DNA of 64,000 nucleotides from Promicromonospora sp. Populi (GCF_041081105.1 NZ_CP163528.1:3844001-3908000), one strand, 5' to 3'; counted from the first letter of the stretch, positions 43,853 through 54,919 are shown. Translations and numbers: made by a program. The notes: generated from the sequence alone by a model not told the origin.

Positions 43853-45085
43853 ATGACCGGACCCCTTACCGACGTCGTCGTCGTCGACCTCTCCCGGGCC
43901 TTGGCCGGGCCGCACGCCACCATGATGCTCGGCGACCTGGGCGCGCGGGTCGTCAAGGTGGAGGTGCCTGAGCGGGGCGACGACACGCGCGGCTGGGGCC
44001 CGCCGTTTGTCGGCGAGGAGGGCGCGCGGGAGTCGACGTACTTCCTGTCCGCGAACCGGAACAAGGAGTCGATAGCGCTCGACCTCAAGGCCGACGCCGG
44101 TCGGGCGACCCTGCTGGAGCTTGTAGACCGCGCCGACGTGCTCGTGGAGAACTTCCGGCCGGGGGTGCTGGACCGGCTCGGCCTCGGCGTCGACATGCTC
44201 CTTGAGCGCAACCCGCGCCTGGTGGTGCTCTCCATCACCGGGTTCGGGCACGACGGTCCCGAGGGTGGCCGCGCCGGGTACGACCAGATCGCCCAGGGCG
44301 AGGCCGGTCTGATGTCGTTGACCGGGTCCGGCCCGGACGACCCGCAGCGTGTCGGCGTGCCGATCGGCGACCTGCTCGCCGGGATCTACGGCGCGTACGG
44401 CGTGCTCGCGGCGCTGCACGAGCGGCACACGACCGGCGTCGGGCAGGTGGTCCGGACCTCGCTGCTGGCCGCCGTCACCGGCGTGCACGCGTTCCAGGGC
44501 ACGCGGTGGACGGTCGCCGGGGAGGTGGGACACGCGCAGGGCAACCACCACCCTTCGATAGCGCCGTACGGTCTCTTCCGCTGCCGTGACGGCGCAGTCC
44601 AGATAGCGGTCGGCTCCGAGGCGCTGTGGCAGCGGCTCTGCCTGGTCCTCGGGCTCGACGCCGAAGCGGAAGGCATGCGGAGCAACCCCGAGCGGGTCGC
44701 CCACCGGGACCAGGTCATCGAGGTGATCGAGGCCGCCTTCGGTGCGTTCGACGCCGACGCGCTGCTGACCCGGCTCACCGACGCCGGCATTCCGGCGGGC
44801 CGCGTGCGGACGCTCGACGAGGTGTACGCCTGGGAGCAGACCGCCAGCCAGGGTCTGCTCGTGGACGTGGACCACACGAGCCTCGGCACGGTGACCCTGC
44901 CGGGGCCGCCGCTGCGGTTCTTCGACCCGTCCGGGGTCGAGGTCACCCGGCGGGACCACCAGGCGCCGCCGGTGCTCGACGAGCACGCCGCGCGGATCCG
45001 GGCCTGGTTGGACGCGTCAGGTCCGGGGGCCGCCGGGCCGGCGGCGGCCGGGCCGGACTCAGGTGGGCCCGAGGCCGGCCGATGA
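43853..45085 (+). CDS. Class III CoA-transferase (CaiB/BaiF family)
   Basis: A 410-residue enzyme moving CoA between carboxylic acids. VVVDLSRALAGPHATMMLGDLGARVVKVE opens the Rossmann part (family start DLSRALAGP), NRNKESIALDLK follows, and the catalytic Asp is in GYDQIAQGEAGLM. The C-terminal domain has the AGIPAGRVRTLDEV hallmark; the last 30 residues are Ala/Gly/Pro-rich. The start is ATG 43853, or GTG 43844 which overlaps the carrier stop. The context suggests activation of the imported dicarboxylate to its CoA thioester. Confidence 0.9.
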   Translation: MTGPLTDVVVVDLSRALAGPHATMMLGDLGARVVKVEVPERGDDTRGWGPPFVGEEGARESTYFLSANRNKESIALDLKADAGRATLLELVDRADVLVENFRPGVLDRLGLGVDMLLERNPRLVVLSITGFGHDGPEGGRAGYDQIAQGEAGLMSLTGSGPDDPQRVGVPIGDLLAGIYGAYGVLAALHERHTTGVGQVVRTSLLAAVTGVHAFQGTRWTVAGEVGHAQGNHHPSIAPYGLFRCRDGAVQIAVGSEALWQRLCLVLGLDAEAEGMRSNPERVAHRDQVIEVIEAAFGAFDADALLTRLTDAGIPAGRVRTLDEVYAWEQTASQGLLVDVDHTSLGTVTLPGPPLRFFDPSGVEVTRRDHQAPPVLDEHAARIRAWLDASGPGAAGPAAAGPDSGGPEAGR

Positions 45086-46539
45086 CCCGCCGGTGGACCG
45101 CACGCGAGCTGCTCGACCTCGTCCTCGACGCGGGCAGCTTCGAGTCCTGGGACGAGCCGATCGACACGTCCGGGCACCCGGCTGCGTACCGGGCCGTGCT
45201 CGCGGCCGCCGCGGAAAAGGCCGGCACCGACGAGTCCGTGCTCACCGGCCGTGGCCGCGTCCGGGGGCGGCCCGTGGTGGTCGTCGTGAACGAGTTCCGG
45301 TTCCTCGGCGGGTCCATCGGCCGGGCCGCCGCGCGGCGGATCACCGCCGCGATCCGCCGCGCGACGACGGAGCGCCTGCCCGTCCTCGCGACGACGGCGT
45401 CCGGCGGCACCCGGATGCAGGAGGGCACACCCGCGTTCCTGAAGATGGTCGAGATCTCCCGCGCCGTCATGGACCACCGCGACGCCGGCCTGCCCTACCT
45501 CGTCTACCTGCGCCACCCCACGACCGGCGGGGTGTACGCGTCGTGGGGCTCGCTCGCGCACCTCACGGTCGCTGAGCCCGGGGCGCTCATCGGGTTCCTC
45601 GGGCCGCGCGTGGTCGAGGCCCTGACGGGCAAGGCGCTGCCCGACGGCGTGCAGTCTGCCGAGAACCTCGCCGCCAAGGGGGTGCTCGACGGCGTCGTCG
45701 CGCCGGAGAACCTGCCCGCGCTGGTGGAGCGGGCGCTCGCGGTGCTCGTCGACCCGCCGTCGCCGTCGACCCTGCCTCGCCGGGAAGGTGAGCCGTCGGG
45801 GACGACGTCGGCCTGGAACTCCGTGCAACTCACCCGGGCCGCCGACCGGGTGGGCGTGCGGGACCTGCTGCGATACGGGGCGTCGGGGACCGTGCGGCTG
45901 TCCGGTACGGACGAGGGCGAGCGCGACGAGTCGATGCTGGTCGCGCTCACGCGCCTGGACGGGCAGCCGTGCCTGGTCGTGGGCCAGGACCGGACCCGGC
46001 AGTCGGACCTGACCCCGATGGGGCCGGCGGCGCTGCGCGTGGCGCGGCGCGCGATGGGGCTGGCCGAGGAGCTGCGCCTGCCGCTGGTCGCGGTGATCGA
46101 CACGCCCGGGGCCGAGCTGTCGCAGGACGCGGAGGAGGGCGCGTTGGCCGGCGAGATCGCGCGCTGCATGGCGGCGCTGACCCGGATGACGGTGCCGACA
46201 CTTTCCGTCATCCTGGGCCAGGGCTGCGGCGGCGGGGCGCTCGCGCTGCTGCCGGCGCAGGCAGTGATCGCGGCCGAGCACGCGTGGCTGTCGCCGCTAC
46301 CGCCTGAGGGGGCGAGCGTCATAGTGCACGGGGACACGGCGCACGCCGCGGAGCTGGCCGAGGCGCAACACATCCGGGCGATAGACCTCCTGGCAGAGGG
46401 CGCGGTCCAGCGAGTAATCCCGGAGCATGACCACGACACGGTCCGCGAGATCGCGGAAGCGGTAGCGGCAGAGTGCGCGTCGCTGCTGGCCAGCCTGACC
46501 CCGCCCGCTCGTGCGACGGCCCTCCCCTTCGAGTCCTAA
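45082..46539 (+). CDS. Fused carboxyltransferase beta-alpha protein (AccD-AccA-like)
   Basis: A 485-residue two-half enzyme. The first half is AccD-like (TASGGTRMQEGTPAFLKMV, TTGGVYASWGSLA), the second AccA-like (VIDTPGAELSQDAEEGALAG, ILGQGCGGGALALLP, PPEGASVI). Both crotonase-type oxyanion glycines are kept. The N-terminal zinc ribbon of bacterial AccD is absent, and no biotin carboxylase or biotin carrier gene is nearby. It could transcarboxylate with a carrier encoded elsewhere, or decarboxylate an acyl-CoA as MdcD/MdcE do in malonate decarboxylase. The ATG overlaps the CoA-transferase stop. Its last codons lie within a hairpin arm. Confidence 0.88.
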   Translation: MTRRWTARELLDLVLDAGSFESWDEPIDTSGHPAAYRAVLAAAAEKAGTDESVLTGRGRVRGRPVVVVVNEFRFLGGSIGRAAARRITAAIRRATTERLPVLATTASGGTRMQEGTPAFLKMVEISRAVMDHRDAGLPYLVYLRHPTTGGVYASWGSLAHLTVAEPGALIGFLGPRVVEALTGKALPDGVQSAENLAAKGVLDGVVAPENLPALVERALAVLVDPPSPSTLPRREGEPSGTTSAWNSVQLTRAADRVGVRDLLRYGASGTVRLSGTDEGERDESMLVALTRLDGQPCLVVGQDRTRQSDLTPMGPAALRVARRAMGLAEELRLPLVAVIDTPGAELSQDAEEGALAGEIARCMAALTRMTVPTLSVILGQGCGGGALALLPAQAVIAAEHAWLSPLPPEGASVIVHGDTAHAAELAEAQHIRAIDLLAEGAVQRVIPEHDHDTVREIAEAVAAECASLLASLTPPARATALPFES

Positions 46540-46594
46540 GTTCCTCCGCTTTCGAGGGCCCCAAAGCGAAGGAACTTAGGACTCGAAGGGGAGG
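46521..46594. terminator. Very long hairpin overlapping the carboxyltransferase stop
   Basis: Bases 46521-46552 and 46563-46594 are reverse complements over 32 positions with a single mismatch, around a CGAGGGCCCC loop. The left arm contains the last six codons and the TAA of the carboxyltransferase gene. The right arm ends 15 bases before the stop of the convergent TSUP gene. GC-rich flanks extend the pairing further. Confidence 0.75.
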
Positions 46595-46609
46595 CGCGGG
46601 CGGGCTGGG

Positions 46610-47410
46610 CTAGCGCGGCTGCTTCTCCAGGGCCTTGCGGACCTGCTGGATCAGGGCGAACACGAGCAGGGCGGCGAAGGTGATCGAGGCGACGTCGTCC
46701 GGCATCACCACCGACAGGCTCGCGCCGCCGAACGAGAAGCCGGAGGCCACCAGGCCGATGATCGCGGCCGTTCTCAGGTGGACCAGGCGGTTGCGGGCAT
46801 TGACCCAGGTGCCCGAGATCGCGGTGGGGATCATCGCGACCAGGGACGTGCCCTTGGCGAGCGCGGGGGCGAAGTCGAACAGGGCGGACAGGCCCGGCAC
46901 GGCGAGCTGGCCGCCGCCGATGCCGAGCAGGCCCGACGCGACCCCCATGACGAGGCCGAGCCCGATCATCCCCGCGCCGTCGAGCAGGCTGGGCAGGCCC
47001 TGGGCGGTGTCGATCTCCGGCCCCTCCCCGAACGCGTCCAGCAGGGACCGCACGATCCCCGCGACGAGCACCGCGACGAACAGCCAGCGCAGCAGGGCCT
47101 CGGGGACACGCGCAAGCAGCCGGGCGCCGACCACGGCGCCGAGCACGGACCCCACCACGAGCAGCCCTGCGGCGATCAGGTCCACGGCGTCGTGCGTCAG
47201 GTACGGGATGGAGCCGACGATCGCCGCCGGGAGGATCGCGGCGAGCGAGTAGGCGCTCGCCCGACGCTGTGTCAGGCCGCCGAGCGAGGTCAGGAGCGGC
47301 ACCATCACTATGCCGCCACCCAGCCCGAAGAGCCCCGAGAACGTCCCGCCGACGATCCCGACGAGGACGGCGCGAGATGGGGTCAGGGAGGCGTCAGTCT
47401 GCTCGTTCAC
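46610..47410 (-). CDS. TSUP family transporter
   Basis: A 266-residue membrane protein with about eight helices. Family glycine motifs occur twice: GGTFSGLFGLGGGIVMVPLL near the N-terminus and GVASGLLGIGGGQLAVPGL in the second half. It differs clearly from the TSUP protein at 40948. The GTG at 47410 gives a short polar leader. It is convergent with the carboxyltransferase operon and could export or import a related anion, though adjacency alone does not prove that. Confidence 0.88.
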   Translation of the reverse strand: MNEQTDASLTPSRAVLVGIVGGTFSGLFGLGGGIVMVPLLTSLGGLTQRRASAYSLAAILPAAIVGSIPYLTHDAVDLIAAGLLVVGSVLGAVVGARLLARVPEALLRWLFVAVLVAGIVRSLLDAFGEGPEIDTAQGLPSLLDGAGMIGLGLVMGVASGLLGIGGGQLAVPGLSALFDFAPALAKGTSLVAMIPTAISGTWVNARNRLVHLRTAAIIGLVASGFSFGGASLSVVMPDDVASITFAALLVFALIQQVRKALEKQPR

Positions 47411-47481
47411 TCCGCGATGATCTCAGGTGTGCCGCGATCGTCGTCGAGCGGGTCAGTCCGCGGTACTGCCAGATCTCGCGG

Positions 47482-47817
47482 CTACGCGGCGGAGGTGCCC
47501 GTGCCGCGGAGGATGTAGTGGTCGTCGCCGAAGACTGCCGACACCTGGATCTGTCCACCCAGCGCATCGACGTAGCGAGCGATCACGTTGAACGTCGAGA
47601 CCTCGCCGCGCTCGATCTGTGAGATGCGGCTCTTGGACACGCCCATCCGGTCCGCGACATCGGTCTGGGTCATGCCGAGCGAACGACGCCGTTCCGCGAG
47701 GCGATACCCATCGATATATGCCTGCGTCTGCTGACGAGCATCCTCGAGCGCTTCCTCTCCGCCGAGGGACTCGACGATGCCCGGACGGATGTCACTCCAC
47801 TTGTGGAACGTGCTCAT
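47482..47817 (-). CDS. HigA-like antitoxin with Cro/C1 helix-turn-helix
   Basis: A 111-residue protein. A helical N-terminal part (residues 1-45) leads into the DNA-binding domain ERRRSLGMTQTDVADRMGVS-type (MTQTDVADRMGVSKSRISQI). The last 30 residues form a short beta-rich tail (GGQIQVSAVFGDDHYIL), as in antitoxins that follow their toxin gene. The ATG at 47817 overlaps the toxin stop in ATGA. It should repress the pair through the dyad near 48218 and neutralise the toxin. Confidence 0.88.
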   Translation of the reverse strand: MSTFHKWSDIRPGIVESLGGEEALEDARQQTQAYIDGYRLAERRRSLGMTQTDVADRMGVSKSRISQIERGEVSTFNVIARYVDALGGQIQVSAVFGDDHYILRGTGTSAA

Positions 47818-48208
47818 GATCGTCCTCCCTGCGTTGGTGTGCCTTCGACAGCACTTCGCTCCGACAGGTATATCGCGTACAAGCGTTCCGCTTCGGCGAT
47901 TGCTTCCACATACCAGCGGGACCAGCTTCCTGACTTGTCTCCGCCGGTCAGGAGTATGGCTGCCCGCCATGGATCGAAGACGAACAAGATCCTGACCTCG
48001 CTGCGGCCGGACGAGCCTGGTCGCAGCTCCTTGAGATTGTGTAGTTGTGAGCCCTCGATCCTGTCGACGAGCGGGCGCCCGAGCCGGGGCCGACCTGCGC
48101 GAGCCGATCGATGGCAACTGTGATGAGTTCTTTCGACGGAGCGTCCATGGTGTGAAACCACCCAAGAAACTCGTCGGTGACCCTGATCTCCCATTCGTCT
48201 TTCTCCAC
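47814..48208 (-). pseudogene. RelE/HigB-like toxin, frameshifted near 48083
   Basis: The N-terminal frame from GTG 48208 reads EWEIRVTDEFLGWFHTMDAP and AIDRLAQVGPG, the usual start of phage-Gp49-like HigB toxins. It should continue LGRPLVDRIEGSQLHNLKEL, RILFVFDPWRAAILL and GGDKSGSWSRWYVEAIAEAE, which is exactly what the next frame encodes to the stop at 47814. One missing base beside 48083 explains the break; repaired length is about 131 residues. The family's basic catalytic residues are in the second part, so the frameshift would kill the toxin. A sequencing error is also possible. A longer start at ATG 48250 is less likely. Confidence 0.78.
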
Positions 48209-48250
48209 TGTGACAAGTTTAGTAAAACCTCCACCTGTCCGCATGGTCAA
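48209..48250 (-). promoter_or_regulatory. Promoter and probable operator of the toxin-antitoxin pair
   Basis: On the minus strand TTGACC (48250-48245) is followed after 17-18 bases by TTTTACT, a fair sigma-70-type pair. The -10 lies in the dyad GTTTTACTAAAC (48218-48229), a likely antitoxin site. The GTG start is only about ten bases further, so the mRNA may be leaderless. Confidence 0.55.
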
Positions 48251-48265
48251 GAGTGATGAGTCGGG

Positions 48266-48814
48266 TCAGCCCGATGTTGTGGTGCTCAGGTGCGCCGCGA
48301 TGATCCGCGCGCAGTCCATCGACTCGGTGTGCGTGGTGTCGACCTCCAGGTCGTAGCGGACGCCGTCGTGCACGAGTCCAGCCTGCTTCGCGGCCATGCC
48401 CGCGACCCGGTCGCCGCGGGCCGCCTCCCGCTCCTCTGCGACCTCGGCGTCGCAGCGCACACCGACCCAGAGCGTCGGCACGTCGCCCAGTGCGTCGAGC
48501 CAGTGTCGCTGCGACCCGGCGCCCCCGAGAAACACGTCGTCGATCACGAGGTGCGCGCCCGCGCGTGCCATGGCGACCAGTCCGGCGATCCAGGCGTCTT
48601 CCAACGCCCTGAACTCCTGCCCGACGGCGACGCCACCGTCGTCCGCGAACTCGATCCCGTCGCCGCCGGCCGTCAGCCGAGCAGGCATCGCGTCGACGAG
48701 GGTGTCGACGCTGAACGACAGCCAGGCGCCGGGCAGGACGTCCTGGAGGGAGCGCGCGATCGCGGACTTCCCGGAGCTGGACCCGCCGTTGAGAACGATG
48801 ACCTGGGTGTTCAT
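48266..48814 (-). CDS. cpt: Chloramphenicol 3-O-phosphotransferase homologue
   Basis: A 182-residue P-loop kinase. It opens [19 protein letters not shown] (Walker A, residues 9-17), has Asp37 in [12 protein letters not shown] at the catalytic-base position known from the Streptomyces venezuelae enzyme, then [54 protein letters not shown] and [20 protein letters not shown]. The similarity covers the whole length. The enzyme inactivates chloramphenicol by phosphorylating its primary hydroxyl; resistance here is an inference. The ATG at 48814 is divergent from clpB. Confidence 0.9.
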   Translation of the reverse strand: MNTQVIVLNGGSSSGKSAIARSLQDVLPGAWLSFSVDTLVDAMPARLTAGGDGIEFADDGGVAVGQEFRALEDAWIAGLVAMARAGAHLVIDDVFLGGAGSQRHWLDALGDVPTLWVGVRCDAEVAEEREAARGDRVAGMAAKQAGLVHDGVRYDLEVDTTHTESMDCARIIAAHLSTTTSG

Positions 48815-48859
48815 GGCGCAACGGTACGAGTGTCGGTGGTGCGCGCTACAGTGGAATAC

Positions 48860-48884
48860 AAGTTGAGCGGAATAGACTCAACTT
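48860..48884 (+). promoter_or_regulatory. HAIR: HAIR-type HspR operator upstream of clpB
   Basis: AAGTTGAG and CTCAACTT are perfect inverted repeats 9 bases apart. The core TTGAGC-N7-ACTCAA closely fits the HspR-associated inverted repeat (CTTGAGT-N7-ACTCAAG). It lies 45 bases before the clpB ATG. HspR would repress clpB at normal temperature. Confidence 0.8.
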
Positions 48885-48929
48885 TGTCCTCGTTCTATCT
48901 GTGCAGACTTCAGCACCCCCGGAGGCTCC

Positions 48930-51557
<2,628 letters not shown>

Positions 51558-51573
51558 GCCGGCTGAGCCGGTG

Positions 51574-51605
51574 GTCCCGTGTACGTCAGACGGCGTACAC
51601 GGGAC
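51574..51605 (+). terminator. 12-bp hairpin after clpB
   Basis: GTCCCGTGTACG and CGTACACGGGAC are perfect complements around TCAGACGG, 16 bases after the clpB stop. No T-run follows, as with other long stems in this window. Confidence 0.65.
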
Positions 51606-51691
51606 TACGTCGAAAAGTCGATTTCATTCCAGCGACCGGCCTGCGATCCTGTCAGGTACGAGAGTGCGGGCAGACGGTCAGGGAGGGCCCG

Positions 51692-52714
51692 GTGCTGCGG
51701 TTCCATTTCACTGCGGATGATCTAGCGCGGGTCCGGATATCGCCGGGCCCCGACCCCATGTGGGAGACGCTGCTCAGCGCCCACGTGGTGAACCAGCGTT
51801 CGGGCGCGGTGCTGCTCGGGACCTGGCGCGAGCGAGTGCTGTCCGGGCTGCCGCCCGCGGCACGCATGCTGCTGCGCCTGACGCCGCCGCGCGGCTACTC
51901 GCCGGACTTCCTCACGCCCGCGACCGGCACGGACGACTTCGAGGCCGGGCTCGACGCGGTGCTGTCCACGCCCAGGGCGCGGCTGCGGCACGACATGTCG
52001 GAGCTGGCGCGGGGCCACAAGCCGCGCGTCTGGATGCGCGACCTGGCCGACGGCTCCGCTCCGGCGCTGCGCGGGCTCGGCGTCGCGATGCGCAGCTACT
52101 ACGAGCTGGCGGTGGCGCCCTACTGGGGCGACGTCCGCGCCGCAGTCGACCTCGACCGTGCGGCCCGCACCCGCGCCTGGTTGGAGGGCGGGACCGAGCA
52201 CGCGCTACGGACCCTGCACCCGACGATCCAGTGGCAGCACCCCGTGCTGTCGGTGTCGACCACCGCCGACCGGGACGTCGACCTGGCCGGCCGCGGCCTG
52301 CTGATCGTCCCGTCGTACTTCTGCGTGCGGGCTCCGATCACGCTCGCGGACGCCGACCTGCCGCCCGTGCTTCTCTACCCGATCGTGCGCAGGCACGCGG
52401 GGACGGAGCGCGGCCTCGAGACCAGGTCGGACGGCGGCCGCCAGCTCACCGCACTCCTCGGCCGCACCCGGGCCGCGGTGCTGCGTGCGCTCGGCACCGG
52501 TGCTACGACCAGCGAGCTGGCGCAGCGGCTGGAGATCTCGCCCGCGTCCGCCTCGGAGCACGCCACGGTGCTGCGCAACGCGGGGCTCATCGCCAGCGGC
52601 CGTGACCGCAACACGGTGATCCACGCGTTGACCCCGCTGGGCCAGACCCTGCTGGACAGCTGCGTCGGGCGGGTGCCGGCCCCGACGTCGGCTACTGCAG
52701 GAGATCTTGCGTGA
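51692..52714 (+). CDS. DUF5937-like helix-turn-helix regulator
   Basis: A 340-residue protein. The first 230 residues form a domain common in actinobacterial ArsR-like regulators (start LRFHFTADDLARVRISPGPD, then MWETLLSAHVV). The C-terminal winged helix reads RAAVLRALGTGATTSELAQR, then EISPASASEHATVLRNAGLI and RDRNTVIHALTPLG. This order, sensor first and HTH last, is characteristic. GGGAGGG precedes GTG 51692. Its 3' end overlaps the convergent gene at 52692 by 23 bases. The ligand and targets are unknown. Confidence 0.85.
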   Translation: MLRFHFTADDLARVRISPGPDPMWETLLSAHVVNQRSGAVLLGTWRERVLSGLPPAARMLLRLTPPRGYSPDFLTPATGTDDFEAGLDAVLSTPRARLRHDMSELARGHKPRVWMRDLADGSAPALRGLGVAMRSYYELAVAPYWGDVRAAVDLDRAARTRAWLEGGTEHALRTLHPTIQWQHPVLSVSTTADRDVDLAGRGLLIVPSYFCVRAPITLADADLPPVLLYPIVRRHAGTERGLETRSDGGRQLTALLGRTRAAVLRALGTGATTSELAQRLEISPASASEHATVLRNAGLIASGRDRNTVIHALTPLGQTLLDSCVGRVPAPTSATAGDLA

Positions 52715-54551
52715 TCGCCTCGTCGGTGGTTGCGAGGCACAGGCCGACGCGGTCGCCGTCGGCCCACGACGCCTCGCTGGGGCCCCAGACCACGTAGCTC
52801 ACGGAGCCTGCCACCGGGCTGGTGCGCGCGGTCGGGCCGAGCTGCTGGGTGCCGCACACCTGCGCGATGCGCGAGTCGACCGCGTCCCGGCCGGGCCAGA
52901 CGGCGGCCTCGGCGAAGTCGGTCCGGCCCACCACCTGCGCGGTGTGCGAGGCGTCGCAGGGGACGGCGAGCACCTCGGAGACCTCGCCGTCGTCGGGAAC
53001 GCTCTCCACGCACGATCCGAGCACCAGCTGCAGCGGGTGGACCTCCTGGGGTTCCGCGATCATCGTCGGGATCGGCTCCCACTGCTGCCGGTTGACGACG
53101 TTCACGACGACGGCGATGACCGCCACCAGGGCCACGACGGCCAGCACCGCCCCGGTGATCAGGGTGAACCGGCGGCGCTTGGCGGCCTCGTCGGCAGGAG
53201 TCGGCGGGCGCCAGCCGGCGTAGGAGGTCTCGGGCGCGTAGTCGTTCACGGCCGGGAACGTCTGCGCAGACGTGCCGCGCGATACCGGGAACGGCGACGG
53301 CGGTGGCGCGGCGGGCGGGTTCTGCACCGGGATACCGGCGTGGTGCTGCGGGGGCGCGGTGGGGGTCGGGAACGGGCTCGGCGGCTCGGCGACGGGCGGG
53401 ATGTGCGTGGCGGGCGGCGCGAAGAGCTCCGCCTCCGCCTTTGCCGCCCTCGCCGCCTCCGCCTTCGCGTGAGCGGCGGCCTCCTCTTCCGTCAGCGGCT
53501 CGCTGACCCGCTCGGCGGCCCTGTTCTGGGCGTCGGTAGCGTCCTCGGTCTTCTGCCCCGCGGCGGCCTCGCCGGCAACCGTGCGCGGCCCCAGCGCCTT
53601 CTTGTGCGCCGCGGAGATCGCGGCGAACGAGAGGGCCTTGAAGTCGAACGACTCGTCGACGACCGGGGCCTTCTTGCTCGACGACGACTTCGGCGTGCCG
53701 TTGTCAGCGCTGTCCGCCTCTGCCTCGGTCGGTTCCGGTGGGCTCGCGGGCTCGGCGGGCGTCGTGTCGGAGGTCGGCGCTGGCGCCGGGGCCGGAGCGG
53801 CCGGGGCCGGAGCCGCCGGGCTCGGAGCCGCCGGCTTCGACCGCGCGGGCGCGACGATGCGGATCTCTTCGGTCGGCGCCTCGTAGCGCTTCGGCCGGCG
53901 CGGAAGACCGGGCGTGGCCTCGACGGGCTCGATGTCGGCTGCTTCGTCGGGCGCCTCCGTCCGCGCCACCGGGGTGTCCGCAGCAGGCGCCGCTGGATCT
54001 GCGGCACCTGACTTTGCAGCCACCGGCTTTGCAGCTTCAGGTGCCGACTTCGGCGCTGGCTTGGGCGACCTCGACCTCGGCTTCGGCGCCGCTGCCTTGG
54101 TCGCGGCCCCAGCTGCGGTCTCGGCTGCAGGGGCTGCGGCACCGGCAGGTACACCGTTGGCCGCCTGGACCTTGTCGGTCGCAGTGGCCTCGTCGGCCAC
54201 CTTGACCTCATCCGCCTTGGGCTCCGACGCGGCCGACGGCACCGGCGCGTCCACGCCGTCGGCACCTGCCGCGGCCTGCGGACCGTCGTCCCCGACGGAC
54301 GCGTCTTCGGCGGCTGGATCCTCGGTCAGCGCCTCCGCGCTGGGCACGGACTCGATGACCGGGGCCGCGGGCTCACCGGCGTCGGCCGCGTCGTCGGCCT
54401 GTCCGGAGATCTCCGGGCCGCCGTCGGTGTCGCCGACGACGGTGTCAGCGGTGTTCTGCTCCGACTTGACCGCGGACGCCTTCTCGACAGGATCCGCGGC
54501 AGAGGCCCCGGCAACTTCATTGGCCGGGGACTGGTCGGGCTTCGACGTCAT
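52692..54551 (-). CDS. Single-pass membrane protein with extracellular septum-formation domain
   Basis: A 619-residue protein. About 460 N-terminal cytoplasmic residues are low-complexity (Ala, Pro, Glu, Ser), disordered, with a proline/phenylalanine-rich stretch (PPSPFPTPTAPPQHH). One helix (ITGAVLAVVALVAVIAVVVNVV, about residues 463-484, quoted in part: LAVVALVAVIAVVV) crosses the membrane. The outer 130 residues carry cysteines in GSCVESV, VPCDASHTAQVVG, QVCGTQQ and GLCLATT, matching the septum formation domain (PF13845). The role is unproven; a cell-envelope or division link is inferred from the domain. Confidence 0.8.
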   Translation of the reverse strand: MTSKPDQSPANEVAGASAADPVEKASAVKSEQNTADTVVGDTDGGPEISGQADDAADAGEPAAPVIESVPSAEALTEDPAAEDASVGDDGPQAAAGADGVDAPVPSAASEPKADEVKVADEATATDKVQAANGVPAGAAAPAAETAAGAATKAAAPKPRSRSPKPAPKSAPEAAKPVAAKSGAADPAAPAADTPVARTEAPDEAADIEPVEATPGLPRRPKRYEAPTEEIRIVAPARSKPAAPSPAAPAPAAPAPAPAPTSDTTPAEPASPPEPTEAEADSADNGTPKSSSSKKAPVVDESFDFKALSFAAISAAHKKALGPRTVAGEAAAGQKTEDATDAQNRAAERVSEPLTEEEAAAHAKAEAARAAKAEAELFAPPATHIPPVAEPPSPFPTPTAPPQHHAGIPVQNPPAAPPPSPFPVSRGTSAQTFPAVNDYAPETSYAGWRPPTPADEAAKRRRFTLITGAVLAVVALVAVIAVVVNVVNRQQWEPIPTMIAEPQEVHPLQLVLGSCVESVPDDGEVSEVLAVPCDASHTAQVVGRTDFAEAAVWPGRDAVDSRIAQVCGTQQLGPTARTSPVAGSVSYVVWGPSEASWADGDRVGLCLATTDEAITQDLLQ

Positions 54552-54693
54552 GCAGGTTAACTTACCGACATTCGGCTACGACCTAACCACCAGGACGGTG
54601 TGCGCGGTCGCCGTGCCTCATTTATGGACAATTTCACCCGATCATTTCCCCATCGCGCAGGGAACCCTCGCGACGGGCCTCCCGTAGGGGTCG

Positions 54694-54873
54694 TCAGTCG
54701 GCCAGATCGACGAGCACGGGGACGTGGTCGGAGGCGCCCGTGCCCTTGCGTTCGTCCCGGTCGATCACGGCACCGGACGCGCGGCCTGCGAGCGCGGGAG
54801 ACGCCCAGCAGAAGTCGATCCGCAGCCCCTTGTTCCGCGGAAAGGCGAGCTGCTGGTAGTCCCAATAGGTACC
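54694..54873 (-). pseudogene. xthA: 3' remnant of exodeoxyribonuclease III at the left end of the integrative element
   Basis: About 59 residues survive: TYWDYQQLAFPRNKGLRIDF, then WASPALAGRAS, ERKGTGASDHVPVLVDLAD and a TGA at 54694. This is the C-terminal part of an ExoIII-type DNA-repair nuclease, including the catalytic Asp-His pair (ASDHVP). Homology stops upstream of the TYWDYQ motif, and unrelated sequence takes over in front of the integrase gene. The rest of the gene is expected beyond the right edge, on the far side of the element. Whether attR restores an intact copy cannot be seen. Confidence 0.8.
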
Positions 54874-54919
54874 GCTCTGAGCCTCTGACCTGCATCGGAG
54901 CCCCCGAACGGCCCTGGAA

